Shown here: positions 1-8,690 of the stretch, in pieces
Layout of the letters: each line of letters starts with the position of its first letter
Numbering within the stretch: position 1 is the stretch's first letter
Origin: Podocnemis expansa
Lineage: Eukaryota; Chordata; Testudines; Podocnemididae
Length of the DNA: 64,000 bases
Direction of reading: 5' to 3'
Assembly: GCA_007922195.1 (NCBI GenBank)
Contig: ML681995.1
Span: 13,819,879 to 13,883,878, forward strand
Position numbers and translations under genes: made by a program
Notes under the pieces: model-generated
Told to the model about the DNA's origin: nothing
The model's database searches: none
Seen by the model: the letters and a program-made list of their open reading frames with translations, nothing else

Positions 1-548
1 ACTTATTTAGATGCTAAAATATGGATCTGGAGCCCTAATTTTAAGGTTCCCAGTTTGCAAATCATGACCAAAATGTTTGACAAGGATGTATGTTGGCTGG
101 AGGAAGTTCTCAGTCACATATGGGATCCCATCTTGCCACCACGGAAACCTGAGGGACTCTGGACGTGACTTCCATGCTAAAGGATCCCAGTGCAGGATTG
201 GGGCCTGACAAAATGCAGTCATTAATTCAGAAAGGCAGCAATTCCTTGTTCTTGACTGTAAAGTTCCTGGAGCATTTTTTTGTACAGGTGTCCATTTGCT
301 TAGTGCAATGGGGAGTCCTGATGAGCTTGTTCTCTAGGTGCTACCAAAATATCAGTGTTAAGCATTATTGGTTTTATATTGTTACTAAGCATGCAAAGAT
401 CACCCATAACTTCAGAGCACTGGTGAGCATCTATCAGTGCCCACCAAAAAGATCTGTACTGTCTGAGGACTTTTTAATCAGTGTGGTTTCCCAAAGCACT
501 CAACATTGACTTTGTTCTTTGCCCACTGAAGACATAATGAAATTCCCA
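1..548. other. No recognisable feature
   Basis: Mixed-composition sequence. An open frame of 114 codons on the plus strand (165-509) and one of 71 codons on the minus strand (7-222) show no motif, splice context or repeat identity that I recognise, and are treated as chance frames. Confidence 0.5.
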
Positions 549-657
549 TTAGCTTCAACATTGAACTCTTTCCTACCCTAAAGTATAGAGCCTCAGGCTG
601 AAGTTTGATGGTGGGAGATGACTTAATGCTGCAAGTGATGATATACGTCATCTAGTA
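549..657 (+). repeat. Copy A of a ~109-bp segment also found at 2095-2203
   Basis: This segment, starting at ATTAGCTTCAAC and ending at GTCATCTAG, aligns along its length with 2095-2203 at roughly 80% identity by eye. Shared blocks include TTTCCTACCCTAAA, CAGGCTGAAG and GGGAGATGA. Copy B lies inside a hAT-type element, copy A does not. It is either an unnamed dispersed repeat or the source of sequence captured by that transposon. Confidence 0.6.
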
Positions 658-1849
658 CAGATTAGGGTAACTTGCATCATTGTGTTTGCATCAGTTTAGT
701 TATAAGAGTGAGGTAGACTTGCTTGGACCAATGTGCCTTACCGTGGTAATTTGCTGGGGCAGGTGTAGCATGTCCACGTTACCAGATTGCATGAAGATGG
801 CTAGGACACACATGAAGGAAGATGCTGGACTAGAGTCCCCAGGGCAAGAGGGGATGAGACAGCCTAAGGTCAACTTGAAAATATACAACAGAATCAGAAA
901 ACCATCAAGATGACATGGGAAGAAGCTAGGACTTGAGCAAAACTAGAAGATAGAAGGCAATGGTGAAAACCAAGTGTTCCACATGGAATAAAGAGGCATA
1001 AGTAAAAGTATTGGTGTAAGTTCATTGGTGCAAAAATCCCTCATGTGGACAGGGACATTCACAATGTATTTCAATATTTTAGGTCTCTAGAGAAATTACC
1101 GAGTTGTAAACTTTTACTTAAAACTCAGAATTTTCATTCTAAAAATACCAATAAAATTTTAACTTCCCTCTCCCAAGCTTCCAATGGAGCTGCACTATTT
1201 CACAGATCTTTTCAAATCTGGGAAGATGGAAAAGTTTGAGTGCTGTGCCTTTGAACACATCATTGCAGAAGATGCATCTTTTGTAACATTACCTTCTTTA
1301 CTATCTTTGTACTGGTGCTGCTGCTGCTGTTTAACCTTGTGCTTAAATAAGAAGCTGACACCTCTTGTTCTGGTGCTATTTTTTCTGTTCAGGGCTAAAC
1401 TGATACTGGAATATTTGCTATAATGAAAAAAATGACTCCAAACAAGCAGCTCTCCCCCCAAATGCCTCTTCCCAAAAAAACCCTAAACAAATGACCTCTT
1501 CCCCAATCTTTAGAGCAAAAAGACTAAAAAGAACATGAATGGTCATTATGCTGTAATGGACTGTGACAGCTCAATACTCTGACCTCCTCTTCTCCCTCAT
1601 CCTATCCTCACTGTAGACTGCTGAAATAATTACTGGAGGCCAGTCTGATTGGATCAGTAGAATTGTGTTTTGTGATATGCTCAGTTATCTTTGGGATTGT
1701 TCCATCATGCCATGGTCAATAGAATCTAGCTAGGGACTTGGTCAGAAATCACTAGTGCACAAAATGAACAATACATATTGAACTGACTAGAACCAGAACA
1801 ATTAGTCTGGCTTGTAATTTTTGCTGGACCAGAACTCAGGCTATGTTCT
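658..1849. other. No recognisable feature
   Basis: No known repeat, gene or RNA structure recognised. A short CTG run lies near 1315-1330. The small open frames (for example 1195-1461 minus, where the CTG run reads as glutamines) have no support as exons. Confidence 0.5.
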
Positions 1850-1857
1850 CTATAGGT

Positions 1858-2360
1858 CAGGGGGCTGAAGCCTGCAGCTCTCCAGCTACATGTGGCTCTT
1901 TGGCTGCCTTCTTGCAGTTCTGGGCTCCTGGCTCCAGGTCTCCCCCTCCCCACTACTGGGGGACCCTGTGGGTGGTTCACTCCTGGCTCTGCCCCCACCC
2001 AACCAGGAGAGGCTGCAAGTGGCCCATGCCAGGCTCCATGCCCCCCCATCACCAGGGAACCCTACAGGGGGCCCATTCCTGGTTTTGGGAATGGTATTAG
2101 CCCAACACTGAGTGTTTTCCTACCCTAAATTATAGACTTTCAGGCTGAAGCTCAATGATGGGAGATGAATTAATGCTGCAAATGATGAGGTATGTCATCT
2201 CATAAAGCAAAAGGACCCTGTGAAGGGACCCTGTGGTGGCACTCTGGGTCAACTCTCCCCACCCCCTACCAGGAGGTTACCCCCACTGCAGCTCTCAAAA
2301 CACTTGGTTATTGAAGGAATTTTTTTTAAATGGGTCTTCTTTATCTTTTGCTGACCCCTG
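1858..2360 (+). mobile_element. Non-autonomous hAT-type DNA transposon with an internal insertion
   Basis: The left end begins CAGGGGGCTG and the right end finishes CTGACCCCTG, an imperfect terminal inverted repeat of the hAT kind. The flanking octamers CTATAGGT (1850-1857) and CTGTAGGT (2361-2368) differ at one base, matching the 8-bp target duplication made by hAT transposases. The interior resembles the element at 21875-22209 (shared phrases around TGCAGCTCT near the left end and CTCTCAAAACACTTGG near the right end). It is longer because of an extra segment at about 2095-2220. There is no transposase, so it would depend on an enzyme supplied in trans. Open frames of 73-108 codons across it are products of its GC-rich composition. 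Confidence 0.85.
2095..2203 (+). repeat. Copy B of the ~109-bp segment, inside the hAT-type element
   Basis: This matches 549-657 at roughly 80% identity and is absent from the sister hAT element at 21875-22209. It was therefore gained by this element or lost by the sister. The junction near GTATTAGCCCAACAC still looks hAT-like on the left, so the insertion boundary is only approximate. Confidence 0.6.
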
Positions 2361-2368
2361 CTGTAGGT

Positions 2369-2790
2369 GTAAATGCATACAGTCAATCAAGTAGTACCCA
2401 AGTCACACTAACTGAGCACTGGATCTTTATATCTGTATTTGGAGCCTTTTTTTTTTTCATTAATAGGCAGCACAATAATGCTGATCAAGCATATTCAGGG
2501 TTTTAAAAAAAAGAGATGAGGCACCTCTTTTTACCACTTTAAGATTCCAGGTATGTGTGCATGCACAAAATAAAACCAAACCAAACACTGCATTATATAA
2601 TGTTTTTGTTATCAAACATGGAAAAATGAAAGTGGCTATGCTTGTATTGATTTGCTTAGCATGTCAGAGGTCAGTAGCACTGGCTCACTGGAACAGATGG
2701 GTTCAATGGACTTTCCTTCCTAGCCCCTTTAGCACCCTCTGAAAATGAATTTCCTTTCAATTAGGCCCTCTGCATCTGAGGAGGGCTGAC
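2369..2790. other. No recognisable feature
   Basis: AT-rich sequence. The 61-codon frame at 2557-2742 has no recognisable similarity. Confidence 0.5.
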
Positions 2791-3110
2791 TCAAGGGGTT
2801 GTGGAGCCCCAATCTAGCTTTTGCTTTTGTGCCCCCCAGGAGAGGGTGCAGAACTCGGCTTCCCGGGGGGGTGGGGAGGAGCCAACCCAGAGATGGGGTG
2901 AAAGAGCTCTGCTCTTCTGCCCTTCCCCAGCGCCAGCTGTTCTGCTGAGGGCCAGCCCAGAGGCGGGGTGAGAGAGCACAGTCCACCTGTGGGCTTGCCC
3001 TTTCTGCCCCAGGAGTGGAGTGGCAGGCTCAGGGGAGGGGCAGGAGAGCGGCGTCTGGCTTTTAGGCCAGCCCACCATCCAGCCCCTAAACTACAGCACT
3101 CCAAGCCAGT
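2791..3110. repeat. GC-rich block with a degenerate ~70-bp duplication
   Basis: A GC-rich patch in AT-rich surroundings. The phrase CCCAGAGATGGGGTGAAAGAGC (about 2888) recurs about 70 bp later as a close variant (about 2959), so the block contains at least two degenerate tandem units. Open frames of 85-120 codons exist in several phases on both strands, as expected from stop-poor GC-rich DNA, and are not called as genes. It may be the interior of an unrecognised transposon. Confidence 0.4.
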
Positions 3111-3362
3111 GTCTCATTGGCTCCTGGTTAGAGCCAGCCTTGATCTGAGGGTCTTGCAGGTGACTGGCTCATTAAAAGTTGGACGTTCTGACTTCGAGAG
3201 CAGGATGTCTTCGTTTGGTCAGATCTCAGGTGGTTGTTTTCTGTGTAGAGGTAGCTGTCCTGTATCACTTATAGTTACAGAATTACATCAGAGGTGCCTT
3301 CTGGAGGTGCCTTTAGCTCTCATTGCCTAATCCTAAAGGCGTCTCTCTGTAGTTTGAAAAAG

Positions 3363-3575
3363 ATCATAGAATCACAGGGTTGGAAGGGACCTCATAGGTC
3401 ATCTAGTCCAACCCCCTGCCAGAGGCAGGACCACTCCCACTAAACCATCCCAGTCATGGTTTTGTCCAGCCGGGCCTTAAACACCTCCAAAGATGGAGAC
3501 TCCACCACCTCCCTAGGCAGCTCATTCCAGGGCTTCACCACTCGCCTAGTAAAAAAAGATGATGCATTCCTTTGT
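3363..3575 (-). mobile_element. CR1 LINE 3' fragment
   Basis: Read on the minus strand, this is a classic CR1 3' end that terminates in ATTCTATGAT. The plus-strand text begins ATCATAGAATCACAGGGTTGG and continues through the conserved GGAAGGGACCTCATAGGTCATCTAGTCC region. Further in, the end of the reverse transcriptase ORF is reached (TGGAGACTCCACCACCTCCC). It is heavily 5'-truncated, as most CR1 copies are. Only the 3'UTR and the last codons of ORF2 remain. Confidence 0.92.
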
Positions 3576-4254
3576 TTTTTGTGGTTTCTGCTTCCCAGCC
3601 TTGTGCTTTTTCTGTCTTTTTAGACTCTTTGTGACAGTAGAGTCCTAGAATGCCTATAAACAGCTGAGGACTTTTTGGTCTTTTGCCAAATCAGTTTGAT
3701 GATTATTTAATTAATTAGTGTATAAGGCTCTTCTATTGCACTGAACATCACAATATCTGAGTGACTCTCAAACATGAATTTTTTTGGCCTCATAAAACCA
3801 CTCTGAGAAAGAGGTTGCTGCTATGAACATCACTGATGTTTTCTATGGCCAGCTGTTATCTACCAGTGCTTTGAAATGCCTGTATCTCAGGGTTTTGTGT
3901 CATATAATTTCTGAGTCTGTAAGCTGTCTGTGGTACGTACTGAGATGACTCATCATGAACCAAATGACTTTTTTAGCACTGAATTGATCAGTCAGCCCTC
4001 TGGCAGCTTCAATTCTGGCTAGAATATGTATGGATTTAATATTTCTTTACCTCATATGTAGGTGACTGATGTCATTCTTTTGCATGTTTCTATAAGAGGT
4101 TTAGAGTAAATGACTTCAGATTTTCTGTGATCATCTTATAATTGGACTTCTCTTCCAAATATGCCCTGATGAAATATAATATTTCAGGCACATTTGTAAT
4201 ATAATATTTCATACAGGCACATTTTTCTGCAACTTCCCAATCTTTAAGCATTTG
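3576..4254. other. No recognisable feature
   Basis: AT-rich sequence with no gene or repeat that I can name. Confidence 0.45.
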
Positions 4255-4350
4255 ACAAAGTGGGATTTTCTTCCATGAAATCTCCTGTGACAAATAAATG
4301 TGTTAATCTTTAAAAGTGCCACAGAACTCGTTTGTTTTGCTGAACTAGAA
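4255..4350 (+). mobile_element. Probable Penelope-like 3' tail fragment
   Basis: The phrases GACAAAGTGGGATTTTCTTCC, GTTAATCTTTAAAAGTGCCAC and TTTGCTGAACTAGA appear in the same order in the copy at 31325-31455 and, more loosely, at 7741-7877. The longer copies end in GACTAACA(T/C)GGCTAC. That resembles the GGACCAACA-GGCTACAAC end of the GIY-YIG-bearing Penelope element at 41645-42326, so I infer a Penelope-like tail. This copy is truncated before that terminal phrase. Confidence 0.5.
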
Positions 4351-4430
4351 GGACCTAATTTTGTTTCGCTTATCTGAAATTTCGATGCAGTTGCTTACAT
4401 GGATCTTATATAGACTGTAAGCTCTATGCG

Positions 4431-4721
4431 TATGTCTACACTGGAGGCCCAAGTCGACTTAACCAGGCTTATGCCGATTTAAGCAAATCCCGGGCTATAC
4501 ACTCATAGACTCTAAGGTCAGAAGGGATGACTATGATCATCTAATCTGACCTCCTGCACAAAGCAGGCCTCATGAACTTACCCACCCGCTCCAGCATGAA
4601 GTCTTTAACCTATGACTGACTTATTTAAGTCCTCAGATCAAGATTTAAGGACCTTAAGTTACTGAGACTTAAAGCTGATCTTGTTAAGTCAACTTCCAAG
4701 GGCCCCCCAGTGTAGTCATAG
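4431..4721. mobile_element. Short DNA transposon with TGTCTACACTGG ends, interrupted by CR1
   Basis: The left end TATGTCTACACTGG and right end CCAGTGTAGTCATAG form terminal inverted repeats. The flanking octamers TCTATGCG (4423-4430) and CCTATGTG (4722-4729) agree at 6 of 8 positions, consistent with a hAT-like target duplication. The AT-rich interior carries repeated 'ttaagtcaact' phrases pairing the two arms. A CR1 fragment sits between the arms at about 4500-4606. Confidence 0.65.
4500..4606 (-). mobile_element. CR1 LINE 3' fragment nested in a DNA transposon
   Basis: The plus-strand text starts ACTCATAGACTCTAAGGTCAG and continues as GATCATCTAATCTGACCTCC. This is the reverse complement of the CR1 3' end that closes with GACCTTAGAGTCTATGAGT. 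The same arrangement ends the larger CR1 at 45085-47312. Only about 105 bp of 3'UTR remain. Confidence 0.85.
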
Positions 4722-4924
4722 CCTATGTGTTTGAGCAGTGCCTTGCACAGCGGGGACCCTGATTTGTGATGGGTGATAGGCTATAATAAACCTCTAGACC
4801 TACTGTCCTCTGTTAAACAAGCTGCAGGCTGTTCATAGCTGCATCTGATTTGTCTTCTGGAGTCATAACAGCTAAGCACAAAGGCATAACAGAATGGTTT
4901 GTTTTTCAAGTATGTTAGGGCTTA

Positions 4925-4985
4925 ATTTTCACAAGTGCAGAAATCCATGGTGATAGCAGCTGCTTAGCACTTCTGAAGCTCGGTC
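4925..4985. repeat. Short palindromic dispersed repeat
   Basis: An imperfect palindrome: ATTTTCACAAGTGCAGAAA on the left pairs with the CAGCTGCTTAGCACTTCTGAAG region on the right. The same 'attttcagaagtgc...agcacttctgaaaat' theme recurs near 6105-6180 and 38230-38400. It is a very old, short, hairpin-forming repeat. Confidence 0.35.
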
Positions 4986-4993
4986 CCCTAGGA

Positions 4994-5404
4994 TATGTCT
5001 ACACTGGAGGTGCTGTTAAGTGGAGCTAACAAGGTCAACTTTAAGGTGACTTAAAATTGATCCTGTTAAGTCAACTTAGAGAGTCCACACTGAAAACTCC
5101 TGTCAACTGTCTACGTCTACACTGGCAAGTGCTAGGTTGACAGAGGAGTGGTGCATTGTGGCTAGCTGTCCCACATTGCACTGGAGAATTGCCAGTTAGG
5201 CTGACTTGAGGGCTTTCTCCATCTACATTGGATTAAGTCAACTTAATAAGGTTAATTTAAGTGTTAAGTTGACCTTAAGAGGGGGTGGTAGTAAGTCAAC
5301 TTAAGGAAGTGCTTAAGTCCACTTCATAAAAGCCCAATGTGGCCCCAGGAGTCTAGGTCAATTTAATTTTCCTTAAGTCACCCTAAGGCTCCAGTGTAGA
5401 TGTA
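4994..5404. mobile_element. Short DNA transposon with TGTCTACACTGG ends
   Basis: The left end TATGTCTACACTGG and right end CCAGTGTAGATGTA form an inverted repeat, and the interior is built from repeated 'taagtcaactta' phrases in both orientations, as in the element at 4431-4721. A further internal copy of the end motif (GTCTACACTGG near 5113) and TCTACATTGG near 5221 suggest a nested or rearranged relative. No coding capacity. Confidence 0.65.
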
Positions 5405-5507
5405 CCCCTGGTGTTTTATTGTGGTGGATGGTCATTGCCAAACTCAAAAAACAGTGGCAGCTTTCTGAGTCAACTCCCAAAAAAAGGAAAAAAGGGGAGG
5501 AGAGGTG

Positions 5508-5772
5508 TTAAGTTACGTCTACACAAGGAAAGGTTTGCTAGCATAGCTATACAAATATAGCAAGAACAGCAAATTCTTCTAGTGCAAACACAGCTACAAC
5601 TTAGACAGACAATATAACTCATACAGTTTCCTGAATCAACGAAAATGTAACAGCAACAGAATTTATACTGTTATAACTGTATCTACACTAGGACTTTTTC
5701 CAGCTGCTGAAATGTAATTAAATTCACCTAACAGACTTTAATATACCAGCTGAAATTTCTAGTGTATACCAA
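5508..5772. mobile_element. Probable short DNA transposon (related TCTACAC ends)
   Basis: The left end GTTACGTCTACACAAGG and right end CTAGTGTATACCAAG are rough inverted repeats with the same TCTACAC core as neighbouring elements. Internal phrases (GCTAGCATAGCTATAC, ATACTGTTATAACTG) are typical of this class in reptile genomes. The boundaries are approximate and the copy is decayed. Confidence 0.5.
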
Positions 5773-6089
5773 GCTTTATATTTGTTGACTGAGGTATTTT
5801 ATGTTTGTTTTGGTTTTTTACAGGTGCCATAGTATCACAGTAGCATCTGGACACAACTTCCCTTAAACAAAGCACTACATGAAGTAAAACTGCCTATAAT
5901 GGCATAAACTGCTCCCTCCCTATGCAGTCATGAATCATCCCACAAATTGTACACAAATAAAAGTGTGGCTAACATATAACCTGCCTCATGCTTTGCAAGT
6001 GAGTAAACTAGGTTTTTTGTGGATTTATTGTAAGGAGTGTATTCTAGAGTTGAAAACCATCTGCTGAAAATGCCTTATCCTGTTCCCCA
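5773..6089. other. No recognisable feature
   Basis: AT-rich sequence with no gene or repeat recognised. Confidence 0.45.
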
Positions 6090-6094
6090 ATGCT

Positions 6095-6290
6095 GAACCC
6101 TTACACCAGAATTTTCAAAATTGTTCAGCACCCATGCTTGGGGCCAGCTTTTCAAAAGAACTCAGTACTCATGGAGGCACTAAAATTTGCAGTCCGATGC
6201 ATCAGAGTACCACACACTGGGTACTGTGAGGTTTTTTTTGGAAACCAAGCCCCAATGGTGGATGCTAAACACTTGAAACTGTAGTCATTT
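6095..6290. repeat. Old dispersed repeat of the 'ttttcagaa...tcagcacc' type
   Basis: Contains AGAATTTTCAAAATTGTTCAGCACCCATG followed by a second similar phrase AGCTTTTCAAAAGAACTCAG, as in the 38225-38400 copy. The 64-codon open frame here is a by-product. No gene. Confidence 0.3.
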
Positions 6291-6439
6291 GATGTCACCG
6301 GGCACTTGTTTTACCACTGCTGGTGCTGCCTTCCAGAGAATACAGGGATTAGCTTTCCATGGTTCCTTTCTCCATCCCTTGTCACAGAGTTGCAGCAAGC
6401 TGCTTTGTGAAGTAGCCCTCCGGCAGGGTCACATTGGGT

Positions 6440-7251
6440 ATGTCTCTACTTACAACTTAGTTTGAATTAATGAGGATTAATTCAAACTAAATTAATGCAT
6501 GGCCACAATAGCTTTCATTAGTTCAAACTAAGGTGTTCCCTCAATTTGAACTAAGGAAAGCTTAGTTCAAACTTGTAAAACCTCCCTTAAATTCGAACTA
6601 AGGGTCAGTTTGAACTAAAACAAAGGAGCCGAGTTAATTCAAACTAACTGTTAGTTCGAATTACCTGGGTTTGCTCTTCTTCCTTCCAGGGTGCATGGTA
6701 CCTTGGAGCACGTTGGCTGGGTGCGTGGAAGGGGCCCCCACACCCAGCTCTGGGTACGCTTGCCGGGTGGCAGGGAAAGCACCCCCCCCCAAGGGGCATG
6801 CTTTCCCTGCTGCCTGGCAAACATGCCTTGAGCTGGGCGTGGGGGTCTCTTCACCACGCCTGGCCAGCACTGCCAAACCTGGGCGGGGGGTCCCTTCCCC
6901 ACACCCGGCAAGCATGCCCAGAGCCGGGCGGGGGGATGCTTTCCCTGTGCCCGGCCAGTGCTGCCAGAGCCGGGCGAGTGATGCCTTCTCCCCGACCTGG
7001 CTCAGCAGGGCTAGCATCAGGTGGGGGATGTTTTCCCTACCACCTGACTCTGGGTGTTGGCATGGCCCTTCTTGGGTGCCATGTTACCACACTTCCCATG
7101 GTGCCCCTCTCTTAATTCAAACTAGCAAGTCCTGTCCATGAACATGCTCATTTAAATTGGTTTTCCTAGTGGGGCCAAGTTAGTTCAAATTAACTTAATT
7201 TGAACTAATCATTAAGTTAATTTGAACTAACCTTCCAAGCGTAGATATAGC
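6440..7251. mobile_element. Inverted-repeat DNA transposon with a GC-rich minisatellite core
   Basis: The outer ends TATGTCTCTACTTACAAC and, in reverse complement, TATATCTACGCTTGGAAG form an inverted repeat. It is followed on both sides by AT-rich arms made of 'ttagttcaaatt/aatttgaactaa' words that can pair with one another over roughly 100-200 bp. The arms enclose a sharply different GC-rich core (about 6665-7110) made of a tandem array. There is no transposase. No clear target duplication could be read, so the superfamily is left open; the TCTAC ends resemble the hAT-like group at 4431-5404. Confidence 0.7.
6784..7060. repeat. Degenerate ~46-bp tandem array (GC-rich)
   Basis: The motif GAGC(T/C)GGGCG and close variants start at 6830, 6876, 6921 and 6967, with a looser copy near 7013, giving a period of 45-46 bp. 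Each unit carries a GGGG-rich half, a TTCCC(C/T) stretch and a CCGGCCAG/CATGCC segment. A period of 46 is not a multiple of three, so the frames of 156 (6671-7141 plus) and 118 codons (6661-7017 minus) change phase every unit. They reflect lack of stops rather than a protein repeat. Confidence 0.75.
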
Positions 7252-7261
7252 CATTGTGATT

Positions 7262-7740
7262 TCCCTTCCAGAGGGAGAGGGAAATCCTTCAAAGTCTTTC
7301 CACTCAAGCAGCATCATGCAGTCCTTAGCACTGCCACCCTGATCTGGCCACTTCTGCAGTGACCCAAGGAGTCTTCTAGTTCATGGCCCCAAACGGTACC
7401 ACTCTGAAGTGGTCAGTAGGGGAACCCAGACCTACCCTCTGCTCTGGGTTCCAGGTTAGGGCCCTGTATCAAGGGTTTAGGTACGCAGCTGCAATTATCT
7501 CACTGGTCTAGCTCCTGGACTACTTCCTGCCTGATTTCTCCAGTCCTCCAACTCAGACTCCTCTCTCAGGCCCATTAGATCTCAGGAGTGCCAGTCCCCT
7601 TCTTTTCTTTTTCCTTACTTCAGGTCTCTTACCAATCTTCCTGCCCCCCATCTCTGTTGCCAGCCTCTTGGCCTTATAGAACCCCAGCCTACTCCCTCTC
7701 AGGTGAGCACCCTTCTGATCAAGCAAAAACTATGAGGGCC
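7262..7740. other. No recognisable feature
   Basis: Moderately GC-rich sequence without a recognisable repeat or supported exon. Confidence 0.45.
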
Positions 7741-7877
7741 GAAGTGGGTTGCATCTGACAAAGTGGGTTGGAGCACACAAAAGCTTATGCTTGAAGAATC
7801 TGTTAGTCTTTAAGGTGCTATAGGACTCTAGTTGTTTTTGCTGTACATGGACTAACACGGCTACCCTTCTGAAAACT
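7741..7877 (+). mobile_element. Probable Penelope-like 3' tail
   Basis: Shows the ordered phrases GCATCTGACAAAGTGGGTT, AAAAGCTTATGC, TGTTAGTCTTTAAGGTGC, GTTGTTTTTGCTG and ACTAACACGGCTACCC. This tail is very abundant in turtle and crocodilian DNA. The final ACTAACACGGCTAC resembles the ACCAACAGGACTAC end of the GIY-YIG-containing Penelope element at 41645-42326, which is why I place it with Penelope-like elements. That assignment is inference. Confidence 0.6.
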
Positions 7878-8119
7878 TTTAATCAAGGCTACTTGTGGCC
7901 TACATCTCTCCTTTTTGCTGTTTGGTTGGTTGGGCCTGCTTGGCCTAATTCAGGCCTTTCAGAGCTGGTGTGGGGAACATTTGGGAATATCAACAAAAGT
8001 GTTTTTGTTAATCATCCTATTGCCTAAGGAAAAGGCAGATCCGAAAGAAGATAGGATTTTAAAGAACCCATTCCTAGTTCTTCTAGATTGTGCCATGCTG
8101 TACATAGGTCTCTACTTTT

Positions 8120-8690
8120 TGTTTGGTTTTATAAGGATGCCAAGTTTGCTATGTCTTATGCATTACTCCCAATTGACCTGATGCCCTGCAGAGGAAGGAT
8201 ATGACCCAAATATTTAACTACTTTTTGCCATGAATTGAATTTTCTCTTGGTTAAACTTAATGTTTTCTGTTTGTGCTCTTTCCGTGACCTTTCCTAGGAT
8301 CTGATCATGTCCCTGCTGTGTGGATGTTGCTATTATCATGTCATCTGCAATAATATGGACACCTGCTATGTCCCTGAAAGTTTCACTGTTTTTATGCTGA
8401 AACAATTTCTTGCCAATTTCATTCCAAGAGCTAGGCTTTGGAATTTGAATCTGCCTGAGAGTGCTAAAAGTTCTCAGCACAGATGACTTGTCTAATCTAA
8501 CCTGCCAATATCCATCCATGTCAACTGGGATGGTGAATAGATTTATTTCCAGCAAGCTTACACTGCACATCTGATAGCTATAAAATAGCATATTGCTCTT
8601 TTTATTCTGGTTTTATGAAGATCTCTTGGATCCAGGCAGGCTCTTAATGTCCCATTTTTCCTTTTCATTTATAGTCAAAGAGTCTCTTTT
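8120..8690 (-). pseudogene. Ty3/Gypsy LTR-retrotransposon reverse transcriptase relic
   Basis: On the minus strand, reading from about 8690 to 8214, conceptual translation gives recognisable RT blocks in order. First is LRACLDPRDLHK (around 8650-8610), then GYWQVRLDKSS (around 8520-8480). An 'N-S-E-T-F-R-D-I' helix follows, then the catalytic box VHIIADDM (around 8360-8335) and KFNQEKIQF. The LRACLDPRDL block is in a different frame from the 125-codon open frame that carries the rest, so a frameshift lies near 8590. The frame closes at 8214, and beyond it the reading GHILP-LQG-IRS suggests decayed sequence continuing to about 8120. Only part of RT (finger-palm) is present. There is no protease, RNase H, integrase or LTR nearby, so it is a dead fragment. 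The two catalytic aspartates of the IADD box are still encoded. Confidence 0.85.

Larger units (their letters stand above)
4411..4790 (+). repeat. Old MIR/CORE-type SINE tail, split by a DNA transposon
   Basis: GACTGTAAGCTCTATG at 4413-4428 and the GTGTTTGAGCAGTGCC region from about 4727 together read as one familiar SINE tail. It carries the 'gactgtaagctc ... agtgcctagcacaatggggtcc' type phrase. The ~290 bp between them is the element at 4431-4721. The copy is old and the family call is from memory of the consensus. Confidence 0.45.

Noticed and set aside
6784..7060. Repeat-spacer array suggestive of CRISPR
   Set aside because: Units are contiguous and degenerate with no unique spacers, and the genome is plainly vertebrate.
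6671..7141. A 156-codon open frame with Pro/Gly/Ala-rich translation
   Set aside because: It lies in the 46-bp GC-rich array, whose period is not a multiple of three, and similar-length frames occur on the opposite strand. It reflects low stop density, not a gene.
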